The translations under genes were made by a program, and so were the position numbers. Shown here one piece after another: positions 8,214 through 16,996 of a stretch of 64,000 nt of DNA. The DNA is taken from assembly GCA_029212615.1 (NCBI GenBank), contig JARGPJ010000004.1, forward strand, positions 1 through 64,000, read 5' to 3'. The number at the start of each line of letters is the position of its first letter. Position 1 is the stretch's first letter. This DNA comes from Verrucomicrobiales bacterium. GTDB lineage: Bacteria > Verrucomicrobiota > Verrucomicrobiia > Verrucomicrobiales > DEV007. The notes under the pieces are model-generated. The model was not told the origin of the DNA and made no database searches. It was given only the letters and a program-made list of their open reading frames with translations.

Positions 8214-9566
8214 ATGAGATTACTTCTCCCCCTGCTGACTCTCCTGATTTTCGCCCTTCCCGCCCGAGCCGAAAGACGCCCGAACATCGTGCTTATCATG
8301 GCGGATGATATGGGCTATGAATGCCTTGCTGCCAATGGCGGGGAAACCTATAGCACGCCGCGCCTCGATGCTCTCGCAGCCGGTGGAATACGATTCGAAC
8401 ATTGTCACTCCCAGCCGATCTGCACGCCTTCACGGGTTCAGATCATGACGGGGATCTACAATAACCGGAACTACGTCAAATTCGGCGTCCTCGATCCAGA
8501 AGAGAAAACCTTCGGCCACCTCTTTCAAAAAGCCGGCTACAAAACGGTCATCGCCGGCAAATGGCAGCTCGAAGGCGGCTTCACCGGACCTAACCATTTC
8601 GGGTTCGACGAATACTGTCTCTGGCAACTGACCCGGCGCCCCCCGCGTTTCCCTAATCCCGGCTTCGAGATCAACGGCAAGGAAGTCGATTATACGATGG
8701 GTGAATACGGACCCGATATCGCTTCTGACTACCTCTGCGAATTCTTCGAACGAAACCGTGACGAAGAATTTTTCGCCTACTATCCGATGATTCCCCCCCA
8801 CTTTCCCTTTCAACCAACACCGGACAGCGAAGAATGGGACCCTACCGAAAGCCGGGAATACCCGAAGAGTGAATGGCGCGACGAATGGTTTCAGGACATG
8901 GTCGCCTACACCGACAAAGTTGTCGGCAAAGTCGTGGATAAGCTCGAAGAACTTGGACTGCGTGAGAATACCCTCATTATTTTCACCGGCGACAACGGCA
9001 CCTACGCAGGGATGGAGTCCCGCTTTCAGGGCCGGACCTGGGTCGGAGGGAAAGGCAGTCCTATCGACAGCGGCACACGGGTTCCTCTCATCGTAAACTG
9101 GCCCGGTACCACGCCGGAGGGTGTTGTCAGCGAGAGCCTCGTTGACTTCTCCGACATGCTCCCGACCATTGCCCGCATTGCAGACATTGATGTGCCGGCA
9201 AAATGGAACATCGACGGCAAAAGCTTCGCACGGGAAATCAAAGGTAACGGCACCGCAGAGCGGGAGTACATCTACTGCTGGTACGAACGCGACGGTCGAC
9301 GCGAAAAATCAAGCGAACACACGCGGACTCAGCAGTTCAAGCTCTACGGAACCGGCCAGTTCTACGACATCATCAAAGACTTTGATGAAAAGAAACCGCT
9401 CGATGTAACCGCCCTTGAAGGAGGCGATCTGGAGACCTACGAAATGCTGAAAGCAGCGCTTGAGCGGCACATGACAGTGACCGATGAGTCGGATGAGGTG
9501 CAGGACAGGAAGCGGCACAAACTTGAGAGAGATTCGAAGAAACAGGCCGAACAAAAGAAAGCATAG
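8214..9566 (+). CDS. secreted arylsulfatase-type sulfatase
   Basis: This is an exported sulfatase of 450 residues. The signal peptide MRLLLPLLTLLIFALPARA is followed by RPNIVLIMADDMG (metal ligands D31 and D32) and the canonical maturation motif C-T-P-S-R at residues 70-74, in which Cys is converted to formylglycine. The conserved AGKWQLEGG and FTGDNGTYAG segments and the KGSPIDSGTRVPLIVNWPG block complete the active site. A Lys/Glu-rich tail (residues 425-450) follows the fold. No formylglycine-generating enzyme is present in the window. It is the third gene of a plus-strand run with the SASA esterase. Substrate class cannot be assigned without comparison to sulfatase subfamilies. Confidence 0.9.
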   Translation: MRLLLPLLTLLIFALPARAERRPNIVLIMADDMGYECLAANGGETYSTPRLDALAAGGIRFEHCHSQPICTPSRVQIMTGIYNNRNYVKFGVLDPEEKTFGHLFQKAGYKTVIAGKWQLEGGFTGPNHFGFDEYCLWQLTRRPPRFPNPGFEINGKEVDYTMGEYGPDIASDYLCEFFERNRDEEFFAYYPMIPPHFPFQPTPDSEEWDPTESREYPKSEWRDEWFQDMVAYTDKVVGKVVDKLEELGLRENTLIIFTGDNGTYAGMESRFQGRTWVGGKGSPIDSGTRVPLIVNWPGTTPEGVVSESLVDFSDMLPTIARIADIDVPAKWNIDGKSFAREIKGNGTAEREYIYCWYERDGRREKSSEHTRTQQFKLYGTGQFYDIIKDFDEKKPLDVTALEGGDLETYEMLKAALERHMTVTDESDEVQDRKRHKLERDSKKQAEQKKA

Positions 9567-9629
9567 CCTCCCGGTGTGGGCATCGATCAAATCAACACAT
9601 ACCGCATCCCCTCTCCCTGAATTTCCTCT

Positions 9630-10511
9630 CTACTCCTCAGGAGCACCGACTACCGCGTGAGTCAGAAACCAAAGCGTTGTCGCTGCCCTCGCCTTACCAT
9701 ATTCTGACTCCGGAATATACGGTTCATCTTTTTGAAACTTAAGTAAGGCAGCCTCTATCTCTTCAACCGGAACATCCTCCTCTTCATCCAGATAACCTGC
9801 TTTGTAGAGAATCTTTGAAAGGCCGGACTGCAGGCCCGGGTTGTACTCCTCATCGAGCTTCGGAATACGATAAATCTTCGTAGCCTTGTGAGGCTTCTTC
9901 ACCGAGTCAACGAAACTGGAATACACTTCCTCGTGCCCGACAAAAAGGTCCATGTGATCCCCAACAATGAGGCTTCCGACATCTCCAACCCAGAAATAAC
10001 CGCTCATCTTATTCCCGGGCGTAAACTCATATCCCTCTGCATCAGGAACATGGACCATCGAACCATAGGGAAACTCACTTTGATCAGCCGCGACGTGAAT
10101 TAAGGGCACGAGCGGATTGACCCGGTTGCCCATCCCCATGCTCCCAACGGGAAGTTCAACCCATTCCCCCTGATCAGCGCGATAGGCATATCGCTTTTCA
10201 CCTTTCCTGTCGACTCCAACTGCAACCGCTTCAACCTCGGCGCGCTCGTATGAATCGCCCGTGATTGAATACTGAACCTTCTTCCCTGTCGTGTCGGTAA
10301 AAGTAATTTCTTCGCCATCACCTCCGTCGGCCGCTTCAACCGGCGTAATATAGTAGGCGGTCCAGCGGATATCTATTTCGTGAGGATCACCATGGTGATT
10401 CATTCCCGGAGGAAAATCAGGCTCAGCTTCCTCTCTCTCCTCACCCGGAGAGACTGCTGTGAAAAGGGTGACAAAAATGAACAGACAATAGTTTCCGGAG
10501 CAAATTTTCAT
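9630..10511 (-). CDS. secreted 3D-domain (double-psi beta-barrel) protein
   Basis: This is a 293-residue exported protein. A signal-like segment (CLFIFVTLFTAVSPG) spans residues 9-23. Residues 45-58 (EIDIRWTAYYITPVEA) open the domain. The C-terminal part of the barrel shows the three-aspartate pattern that names the 3D domain: HVAADQSEFPYGSMVHVPD near 139-157, then VGDVGSLIVGDHMDLFVG near 175-192. In MltA and related proteins this barrel carries the acid that cleaves peptidoglycan; here no substrate is proven. A second 3D-type protein is encoded at 53091. It is downstream of the lipase-like lipoprotein gene on the same strand with a 21-bp gap, so both may be cotranscribed and act on the cell envelope. 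Confidence 0.65.
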   Translation of the reverse strand: MKICSGNYCLFIFVTLFTAVSPGEEREEAEPDFPPGMNHHGDPHEIDIRWTAYYITPVEAADGGDGEEITFTDTTGKKVQYSITGDSYERAEVEAVAVGVDRKGEKRYAYRADQGEWVELPVGSMGMGNRVNPLVPLIHVAADQSEFPYGSMVHVPDAEGYEFTPGNKMSGYFWVGDVGSLIVGDHMDLFVGHEEVYSSFVDSVKKPHKATKIYRIPKLDEEYNPGLQSGLSKILYKAGYLDEEEDVPVEEIEAALLKFQKDEPYIPESEYGKARAATTLWFLTHAVVGAPEE

Positions 10512-10532
10512 ACACCCATCACTTTCACCGAA

Positions 10533-12317
10533 TCAGAGCCCCGCATGCAAGCGGAGAATTCGTTTCAAATCATCAACTGCATTCGGATGCGTATACGTCG
10601 TGTGGCCGGTCGGAACAACTAATTCCGACTCAGCGCCATCCACATGCGAACTCCAGTAGTCGACAACGCCATCCGAACTGTCGGGAGTATCTCCTTTGCC
10701 CCGGTCTCCAATGATGGAATGATATTTTACCCCGGGCTGAAACGGCGAAGACATTAAGGCCACGGAAACCGGGGAATCAGGGCGTAGAGATTGCACACTG
10801 GTGGTCCGTTTAGAAATATCCACTTTCAAGCCCGAAGCCTTCTGACCCGAGTTTGGATCCAGAACATCAACCGTGGTACTCAGCGTCGTCACGAGAACAT
10901 CAGCCGGAAAACGCGCGAGGCGTGAAACCACATCTGCCGCCGACAAAGTCGCAAGTTCGGCCCCACCATGCGGCGTGGAAAGAAAGACGGCACGCCGCAC
11001 CGCTTTGTCGGGCTCAAAGTAGACCTGATCCCGAATTTCAGCACGGGCCTCCTCCGGCACCGCCAACTTCTCCAGCGGGACATCTGCAATTTCATTCCAA
11101 AGTCGATCACCGATATCCGCAACGAGAAGATGGGTCAACACTCCGCCCATCGAGTGTCCCATCGCGACAATATTTCTTGAAAGTGGATCATTTCCCTCAG
11201 GGTCATAAGTCTCCCTCAAGGCTTTCAATTCATGCCGGAACAACTGAGCCGACTCCGGAATCGGGAAAGAACTCGGATAGGTAAAAACCATGAATTGATA
11301 ACGCTTCGCAATATCCGGTTCTGACATAAACTCGGGAATAATGTCGCGCCAGATGATCGGAACAGAAATAAGACCGTGAGTGAGAATCACCGGAATGCGA
11401 GCCGGATCATAGGGCTCAGTCAGATAAATCCCGGACTTCTCAATGCGATCTTTGGCATCAAAGAAACCTTCCAGGCCCCAGATCACTTCATTCCTCCCTT
11501 TCAGGGTCATTTCCATCGGAGCCGAAAAATCAGCCGCTAGAGGGTAAGTCTTATCTCCTACCCGAACTGACTCCCGCTGCACCGGATTAAAAAGCGAAAC
11601 CGATACAATCTGCCGGTCTTCAATTGTCTCAATGCGATCAATCGTCAATGAGACCGGAACATACAATCCTCTCTCAGGAAACCGGGAAAGTTCTGCCGCT
11701 CGCTCCGGTTTCTGTTCACGAATACCGACAAGGGAAGCTCCGAACCCGGCGCGATGCTTATCTGCGACACCCTTTCCTTTGATCGAAGCCGTCGCCACTG
11801 CGCGATCAAAATAATGACTGTCGTAATCTGAATTCGGACTCTGCCTGATTTCAAAAACTTCCCCCCGATACTCAAAGCGATATGGCCCGGGCTTCAGGCG
11901 ACGGGGATCGTTTGACCAAATCTCCGCAAATCTGGCAAGCGAGTGATTGTGAAGGTCAATCAGTTTCTCTTCCTCCACCGAACCGGGAATCGCACCTCCG
12001 CTTTCCATCAGATGCTTCGCCTCGACCGCCGCCTTCAAATACCCGGCCGCCGCGTTTTCTCGGACACCAAAAATTTCCTGACGCTTCGCGTCGCGTAAAA
12101 GCTGAATGCAACGTTCACATCCTTTCGCGATTGACGAATTTTCGTGACGCCCGAGATTTTTCAGTATCTTTGCTGATTTCAAACTCTCGCGGGAGAGAGC
12201 TCCTTTCTCTGTCCTCACCTGTACTGTTGAGCAACTTGTCGCCATCAACATAATCGCAATTGCGAACAGAAAGGGGAGTCCACGACGAACCGAAGGCCTG
12301 ACTAAAGAAAGTTTCAT
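10533..12317 (-). CDS. alpha/beta-hydrolase lipoprotein, lipase-like
   Basis: This is a 594-residue predicted lipoprotein. The signal peptide ends in a lipobox (MLMATSC, Cys29), so it should be anchored to a membrane. Residues 30-290 are a poorly recognisable N-terminal region. The hydrolase domain starts near residue 305 with IPVILTHGLISVPIIWRDI and has the nucleophile elbow AMGHSMGG with Ser389; the later GAE and KYHSIIGD/GHTTYTHP segments should supply Asp and His. Closest in type are PGAP1/lipase-like esterases that act on lipids or acyl groups at the cell surface. The ATG at 12317 fits the signal peptide; a GTG at 12335 is possible. It is followed by the 3D-domain gene. Confidence 0.8.
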   Translation of the reverse strand: MKLSLVRPSVRRGLPFLFAIAIMLMATSCSTVQVRTEKGALSRESLKSAKILKNLGRHENSSIAKGCERCIQLLRDAKRQEIFGVRENAAAGYLKAAVEAKHLMESGGAIPGSVEEEKLIDLHNHSLARFAEIWSNDPRRLKPGPYRFEYRGEVFEIRQSPNSDYDSHYFDRAVATASIKGKGVADKHRAGFGASLVGIREQKPERAAELSRFPERGLYVPVSLTIDRIETIEDRQIVSVSLFNPVQRESVRVGDKTYPLAADFSAPMEMTLKGRNEVIWGLEGFFDAKDRIEKSGIYLTEPYDPARIPVILTHGLISVPIIWRDIIPEFMSEPDIAKRYQFMVFTYPSSFPIPESAQLFRHELKALRETYDPEGNDPLSRNIVAMGHSMGGVLTHLLVADIGDRLWNEIADVPLEKLAVPEEARAEIRDQVYFEPDKAVRRAVFLSTPHGGAELATLSAADVVSRLARFPADVLVTTLSTTVDVLDPNSGQKASGLKVDISKRTTSVQSLRPDSPVSVALMSSPFQPGVKYHSIIGDRGKGDTPDSSDGVVDYWSSHVDGAESELVVPTGHTTYTHPNAVDDLKRILRLHAGL

Positions 12318-12694
12318 GTGATCTGTGTTTCGCACTGAGCGGTGAAGATCAGCGATGAGAAGAGATAGGTTCGTGAAGGCCTGCTTTCAAGAGGCAATGC
12401 ATTTATCCCGGGGAAGCAATAAAGGAAGCTTGAATACTATGACCACCCGTCTATTCCGTCATCTGTGAACTTGAGAAGCACTCTCCGCCTCTTTCACCAT
12501 TTCCCGGGGGGAGAGAAAATCAGCCTATCAAAAAAAGATTCTCACGAATGGACTTCCTTTTCCTTCAGCGCTTTTTGCACCCGAAGTCCCCGCCAGAAGA
12601 AACATCCAAACACAATCGCGAACAAACCAAGCGTCCCCGGCCCGTCGACTGCCGACGCCTTGAATCATTTCGACTCCTGAACTACCCGTTTCAA
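12318..12694. other. intergenic region between divergent lipase and redoxin genes
   Basis: This 377-bp spacer between divergent genes should hold both promoters; I could not pick convincing -35/-10 boxes. On the minus strand an open stretch at 12542-12664, without a good start codon, would encode DGPGTLGLFAIVFGCFFWRG followed by a basic tail. It resembles the C-terminal hydrophobic anchors of PEP-CTERM-type sorting signals. It is probably a remnant or a chance frame. Confidence 0.35.
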
Positions 12695-13267
12695 ATGCCC
12701 AAGCTGCCCTTTCTCCTCACTGTCTTCGTAACCTTCACCCTTTTACCTGCCCCCGCTGTATTCGGTGACAGCGACATTTCCCTAACCGATTTACATGGCA
12801 ACTCGGTCAACCCTCTCAAGGTCTCGGGCAAAAGTGCGGTCGTCCTTTTCTTCATCTCCCCCTACTGCCCGACTTCAAATACCTTCGCACCCTACATGAA
12901 AGACATTTCCGAGGCTTTCGAAGAAAACTTTACATTCTTCTCGATTCACTCTGACACCTCCGTCACTGACCAGGACCGTGCCACGCACGCGCAACTGATG
13001 AAGATCAACCACCCGGTGTTGAAAGACGGTGAACAGCTCCTTGCAAAGAAACTCGGTGCGACAACCACTCCCGAAGTGGTCGTGATCGATGCGGAAGGAA
13101 AAACACGCTATCAGGGCCGTATCAACGATCTCTACCTTGGACCCACCCAAAAACAAAAAGAACCGACCAGCCACGACCTTCGCGATGCGCTTGAAGCGAT
13201 CATTCATGGCAAACCTGTCCCCGCCCCGAGAACCGAAGCGACCGGCTGCTCGATCAGTGGGGTGTAA
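12695..13267 (+). CDS. secreted redoxin / thioredoxin-fold protein
   Basis: This exported thioredoxin-fold protein has 190 residues. A signal peptide (MPKLPFLLTVFVTFTLLPAPAVFG) precedes a redoxin core: AVVLFFISPYCPTSN places a single cysteine (Cys58, CPTS) at the thioredoxin active site, with the cis-Pro region at TTTPEVVVID and a C-terminal helix. The lack of CxxC suggests a peroxiredoxin-like or one-cysteine reductase role rather than disulfide formation; another Cys (TGCSISGV) lies near the C-terminus and could resolve a sulfenic acid. Homologues are common next to secreted enzymes in Planctomycetes and Verrucomicrobia. The start at 12695 is preferred because the 49 residues upstream in frame are polar and not signal-like. 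Confidence 0.8.
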   Translation: MPKLPFLLTVFVTFTLLPAPAVFGDSDISLTDLHGNSVNPLKVSGKSAVVLFFISPYCPTSNTFAPYMKDISEAFEENFTFFSIHSDTSVTDQDRATHAQLMKINHPVLKDGEQLLAKKLGATTTPEVVVIDAEGKTRYQGRINDLYLGPTQKQKEPTSHDLRDALEAIIHGKPVPAPRTEATGCSISGV

Positions 13268-13361
13268 AGAGAAGCCTCTCAACCGGATCACTCAACGAGT
13301 GCTGCAATCCCGGGCAAATTGACTCGTGCATCGAGGCCAAAGCTATGGTTTGCTTCTCAGA

Positions 13362-13754
13362 ATGAGCCGTCAGAGGAAGAAGAACAAAGGAGCAGAAAAC
13401 AGCCCTCCCGCGCAAAATCCTTTCGGGGCCCTCTCTGAGCTCGAGGGGCTCCCTGAAGGCGAAATCTCCCCGCCGCGCCCGACATCACGACGCGATCGCA
13501 AAAACACGAATCGCGGACGTCTTGATATCACCCGCGAAACCGCTCACCGGGGCGGTAAAGTCGTCACCGTGGTTTCGAATTTTAAAGGAATCGGCCTGCC
13601 GGAAAAACAAGCCCTCGCCAAGTCGATTCAGAAATCCTGCGGCGTCGGCGGAACCGTCAAAGACGGACGAATCGAGATTCGCGGCGACCTTCGCGACAAG
13701 GTGAAAGAAATTCTCGAAGAAGCAGGGTTTAATCCGGTCTTTGCCGGAGGTTAA
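13362..13754 (+). CDS. yciH: SUI1/eIF1-like translation factor (YciH family)
   Basis: This is a cytosolic 130-residue protein. Residues 1-50 are a basic, Pro-rich, probably disordered extension (SRQRKKNKG). Residues 55-130 form the SUI1 domain: RGGKVVTVVSNFKGIGL, then KSIQKSCGVGGTVKDGRIEIRG with the conserved CGxGGxxK pattern, then the final helix DKVKEILEEAGF. In eukaryotes and archaea SUI1/eIF1 checks start-codon choice. Bacterial YciH is non-essential and its job is unclear. The last 26 bp overlap the 3' end of the convergent esterase gene, so both stop codons lie inside the neighbouring reading frame. Confidence 0.88.
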   Translation: MSRQRKKNKGAENSPPAQNPFGALSELEGLPEGEISPPRPTSRRDRKNTNRGRLDITRETAHRGGKVVTVVSNFKGIGLPEKQALAKSIQKSCGVGGTVKDGRIEIRGDLRDKVKEILEEAGFNPVFAGG

Positions 13755-15702
13755 GCCAGTTCTGCAACGCCCCGGTCACCGGTGCCTCCTCTCCCGCCCC
13801 GGAGAGTGTCCAACAGCCTGCGACCGAAAGCCCCGCTTCGAGATCCACTGCCAACCAGGCGCGATGCGATCCCAGCGAGCCTGAATGCGATAAACGAATC
13901 GTTTTCCCGTTTCGCTTCACCACCTTCCAGCCGAGCCCGTACTGACTCCGCTCACTCTTCGACGTTCCCGCCTCAACTATCATCTCTGAAGGGATCCCCG
14001 GAAAGCCACTCCCGCTTTCATTCCAGCCCTCAGCAACCGCCAGCCCGAACCGCGTCATTTCCTCCGCCGTCGAATAGAGACTACCACCGACGAGGGCAAG
14101 ACGGTGCTCGTGTCCGAAGAGATGAGGGGAAGCCTTCAAAGGAAGTCCCGTCGCAATTTCCTCAATCGGAAAATGCCGTGCCGGGAAGTAGGTCGTACGC
14201 TTCAAGCCCAAAGGTGCGCAGACCCTCTCTTGAAAAATTTCCTCAAACGATCTTTCTCCAACCAGTTCAACAGCCCTGCCAAGCACACAATATCCAGCTC
14301 CACTATAGGCAAATTCCGATCCCGGATCTGCTGAGAGCGGTACCGAAACAATCCCCTCAACCGATTCTTCAAGGGTCAGCGTATGGTCTCTGATCCATCG
14401 CAATTCTGCTGCGGTCAGTTTAGATTTCTGACTGTAAATGCCGGCCCGATGTGATAAAAGCTCGGCCACCGTGGGGGAGCGAGCGGCGACCCCTCCGGCT
14501 TTGAGGCGTGCTGATTCAAAACCCGGAAGCCAGCGACTGATCGGAGAATCCAGTTGAATAGGAACCTCCTGATCAGCGACAAGAGCGAGAACACAGGCCG
14601 AAGCAAAAGGCTTGGAGCATGAGGCCACAAGGAAAAGTGTCTCTTCATTCACCTTCTCCCCACCCCGGGCTGACGCCGTTCCGTACGCGGCGGAATAAAG
14701 CAGCCCCGACGCATCCCGAATGGCCACCTGCAACCCGACAAGCCCACTCTCCTCTTCGAGATCCTCCAGATTTTTTCGAAGTCGTTGCACCCCCTCAGGA
14801 ACCTTGCCACCCTCTCGACTTGGTTTACCGCAGATGCCTTCGATAAATTCGAGGACGAGTGGTTTTTCAGCAGGGTAATCTTTCCATCCGTGCTTAGCAC
14901 CCTCAACCACTTCGAGATCCACCTCAAGACCAGCTGAACGATAGCGCTCTTCGAAGAGCTCCGACTGATCCAGGTAAACTGTCGTATCCCGGTCTCCGTG
15001 AAAAATGAGAAGAGGCGGATCTCCCTCTCCGATATAGGTAGCCGGGCTGGCCGCACGTGCCGCCTCCAAATTTTCTTTCACCGCTCCGCCGATGAGTTGG
15101 AAGACGCTTCCCTCAGGCACATCCGTTTTCGCAGGTTGATTCCCGGAACGCATCACAAAGTCACTCGGGCCATAGTAGTCGATGACGCCCTGAACGAGGG
15201 AAGACTGACCAAGGTTTCCCCCGGTCCTCCCTTCAAGCCCGGCCACTCCGCCACTCGTCCCCATCAAGGCGGCGAGATGCCCTCCGGCCGAAGTGCCGGA
15301 TACGACGACCGTAGACGCATCATATCCATACGTTTCAGCATTTGCCCGAAGCCAGCGGAGTGCTCCTTTACAATCATGAATTTGAGCCGGAAAGACAGCT
15401 TCCTGGCTGAGGCGGTATTCAATGCTCGCCACCGCGTAACCGTGCTCAACGAGCCAACTGAGTCGACACTTGGCGCGACTGCCATTTCTCCATCCCCCCC
15501 CATGGATAAACATCACGAGCGGAGGCCTCTCAACCTTTTCAGGAAGGTAAAGATCAAGGAAAAGTTTCACCCCGCCAGGCTTTGCAAAGAGAATGGAATC
15601 ATGACGGATTCCCTCTGCAGCATGAGCGCCTTGAAGAACCAAGAAAAGCATCACCGTGGCGAAGGCCCGGAAGGTACGAAGAATCCAATAGGGTTGTGTC
15701 AT
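13729..15702 (-). CDS. secreted fusion of BD-FAE-type esterase and serine beta-lactamase-like hydrolase
   Basis: This is an exported two-domain protein of 657 residues. A signal anchor (ILRTFRAFATVMLFLVLQGAHA) comes first. Domain 1 (about 35-295) is an alpha/beta hydrolase of the BD-FAE/hormone-sensitive-lipase type with HGGGW at 67-71, the elbow GTSAGG (Ser138), FHGDRDTTV and a final His in GAKHGW. Domain 2 (about 300-650) is a class C beta-lactamase/EstB-like domain with S-C-S-K at 361-364 (the SxxK motif), LLSHRAG, and Y-S-G at 466-468 in place of the more usual YxN. Both are probably ester hydrolases; fusion suggests successive removal of acyl groups from one substrate. The start at 15702 is the first ATG that gives a signal peptide; a GTG lies at 15726. 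Confidence 0.85.
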   Translation of the reverse strand: MTQPYWILRTFRAFATVMLFLVLQGAHAAEGIRHDSILFAKPGGVKLFLDLYLPEKVERPPLVMFIHGGGWRNGSRAKCRLSWLVEHGYAVASIEYRLSQEAVFPAQIHDCKGALRWLRANAETYGYDASTVVVSGTSAGGHLAALMGTSGGVAGLEGRTGGNLGQSSLVQGVIDYYGPSDFVMRSGNQPAKTDVPEGSVFQLIGGAVKENLEAARAASPATYIGEGDPPLLIFHGDRDTTVYLDQSELFEERYRSAGLEVDLEVVEGAKHGWKDYPAEKPLVLEFIEGICGKPSREGGKVPEGVQRLRKNLEDLEEESGLVGLQVAIRDASGLLYSAAYGTASARGGEKVNEETLFLVASCSKPFASACVLALVADQEVPIQLDSPISRWLPGFESARLKAGGVAARSPTVAELLSHRAGIYSQKSKLTAAELRWIRDHTLTLEESVEGIVSVPLSADPGSEFAYSGAGYCVLGRAVELVGERSFEEIFQERVCAPLGLKRTTYFPARHFPIEEIATGLPLKASPHLFGHEHRLALVGGSLYSTAEEMTRFGLAVAEGWNESGSGFPGIPSEMIVEAGTSKSERSQYGLGWKVVKRNGKTIRLSHSGSLGSHRAWLAVDLEAGLSVAGCWTLSGAGEEAPVTGALQNWLNLRQRPD

Positions 15703-15762
15703 CGGCCCTACTCTATTAAATCTCACGGAGAACCAAAGCCTTCGATTGACCTGAAAGAAGCC

Positions 15763-15787
15763 ATCCCGGTTCGAATAAAGCCGGGAT
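15763..15787 (-). terminator. hairpin between two minus-strand esterase genes
   Basis: A 7-bp inverted repeat (ATCCCGG at 15763-15769, complement at 15781-15787) with an 11-nt loop lies 24 bp after the stop of the EF-hand esterase and before the fusion esterase gene. It may end or attenuate the upstream transcript. No clear U-tract follows. Confidence 0.35.
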
Positions 15788-15810
15788 CTACTTCTGATCT
15801 ATCCGCCGGC

Positions 15811-16932
15811 TCACTCCCCTGCCGCAACCGTCTTATCCTCCAATGTCATCGCCTCACCGAGAAGGTGATGATTCAGGAATTCGACCACTGCCTCCTGCAC
15901 GGTCGGACCAAAGCCTCTTCCATGCCCCCCGCCTTCGACGGACAGAAAAATGGTCGGAACACCCGCCTCTTCGAGTGCTTTTTCCAGGTCTACTGACTGT
16001 GGATAAGGCACCACTTCATCCTTTGTCCCATGAACGATAAGTGATGGCTGATCAGCCCCGGAGACCCAGTGGATCGGGGAGGCATTTTTTGCGATGTCAG
16101 GATTCTCCTGCAAAGGACCACCAACGAGCCTCGATTCGGGTGAACCCGGAGCGTCGTGATCGAACTTGCCCGGGTGCTCACTCATCGTCAGCAATTCGGA
16201 AGGACCGTAGAAGTTCACGACACATGTCACTTCCGAAGAAATCCCAACGTGATTCCCGACTTCTCCATCAAGTTCCCCGACATCGCCCGTCACGCCTAAC
16301 ATCGCCACTAAGTGCCCGCCGGCCGAGGACCCCCAGACACCGATACGGTCAGGATCGATCCCATGCCCGTCGGCATTCGCACGAAGCCAGCGAATCGCCG
16401 CCTTGCAATCATGAATCTGAGCCGGCCATTGCGCTTCGCCAGAGAGGCGGTAGTTGATCGATGCAGCGGCAAACTTTCCCTCCTTCACCCATTCGCTGAG
16501 GCGGTTTCCTCCGGAAGCTTTATCTCCGTTGGCCCAGCCACCTCCATGAATGAAAACAATGAGTGGCAGGGGCTCAGAATCTTCTCCGTGCCCTTTCGGG
16601 AGAAACAAATCGAGCGCCTGAATCGGGTTGCCCTTTCCCGCGTAGTCAATGTCTCTGATCGCAGTTACGTCCTGCGATTTCCCCTGATCCTTTTTCTTTG
16701 CTTTTCCCATTCCGGAACGACTGCGAAAGGCTTCATCCTCTTCACGGGAAATAAATCCATCCTCATCCCGATCAACAAATTTAAAGTTTTTGCGAATCGG
16801 CTCAGGCATCTCCTCGATAGACACCTTGCCGTTCTTATCTTTATCCCACGCATCAAACGGAGACGGCCTTTGCGCCTGCAGAGACAACGAGGAAAAAATC
16901 AGGACCACGAGAGCAATTGAAAAACGTTGCAT
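15811..16932 (-). CDS. secreted EF-hand plus BD-FAE-type esterase
   Basis: This exported protein of 373 residues has a signal peptide (MQRFSIALVVLIFSSLSLQA) and two EF-hand loops right behind it: DKDKNGKVSIEE at 30-41 and DRDEDGFISREE at 54-65. After a Lys-rich linker, the alpha/beta hydrolase domain begins near residue 90. It has HGGGW at 129-133, the elbow GSSAGGH (Ser203), the VHGTKDEVVP acid loop and GGGHGRGF with the catalytic His. The calcium loops may dock or stabilise the enzyme outside the cell. It belongs to a run of minus-strand secreted hydrolases (13729-19426) that also contains an MFS carrier. Its hydrolase domain is similar to domain 1 of the neighbouring fusion, suggesting duplication. 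Confidence 0.88.
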   Translation of the reverse strand: MQRFSIALVVLIFSSLSLQAQRPSPFDAWDKDKNGKVSIEEMPEPIRKNFKFVDRDEDGFISREEDEAFRSRSGMGKAKKKDQGKSQDVTAIRDIDYAGKGNPIQALDLFLPKGHGEDSEPLPLIVFIHGGGWANGDKASGGNRLSEWVKEGKFAAASINYRLSGEAQWPAQIHDCKAAIRWLRANADGHGIDPDRIGVWGSSAGGHLVAMLGVTGDVGELDGEVGNHVGISSEVTCVVNFYGPSELLTMSEHPGKFDHDAPGSPESRLVGGPLQENPDIAKNASPIHWVSGADQPSLIVHGTKDEVVPYPQSVDLEKALEEAGVPTIFLSVEGGGHGRGFGPTVQEAVVEFLNHHLLGEAMTLEDKTVAAGE

Positions 16933-16996
16933 ACGAAAGTAGACACCATGGATCGCGCGAAGTTGCGAACATATTCAAAAGCTCCCGCGGCAAAGC

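Noticed and set aside
10853-11284. Plus-strand frame of 143 codons
   Set aside because: It is antisense to the lipase-like lipoprotein, with low-complexity Pro/Arg/His content.
14998-15996. Long plus-strand frame of 332 codons
   Set aside because: It spans two esterase genes on the other strand and the gap between them. Its composition is not protein-like and it has no recognisable motif.
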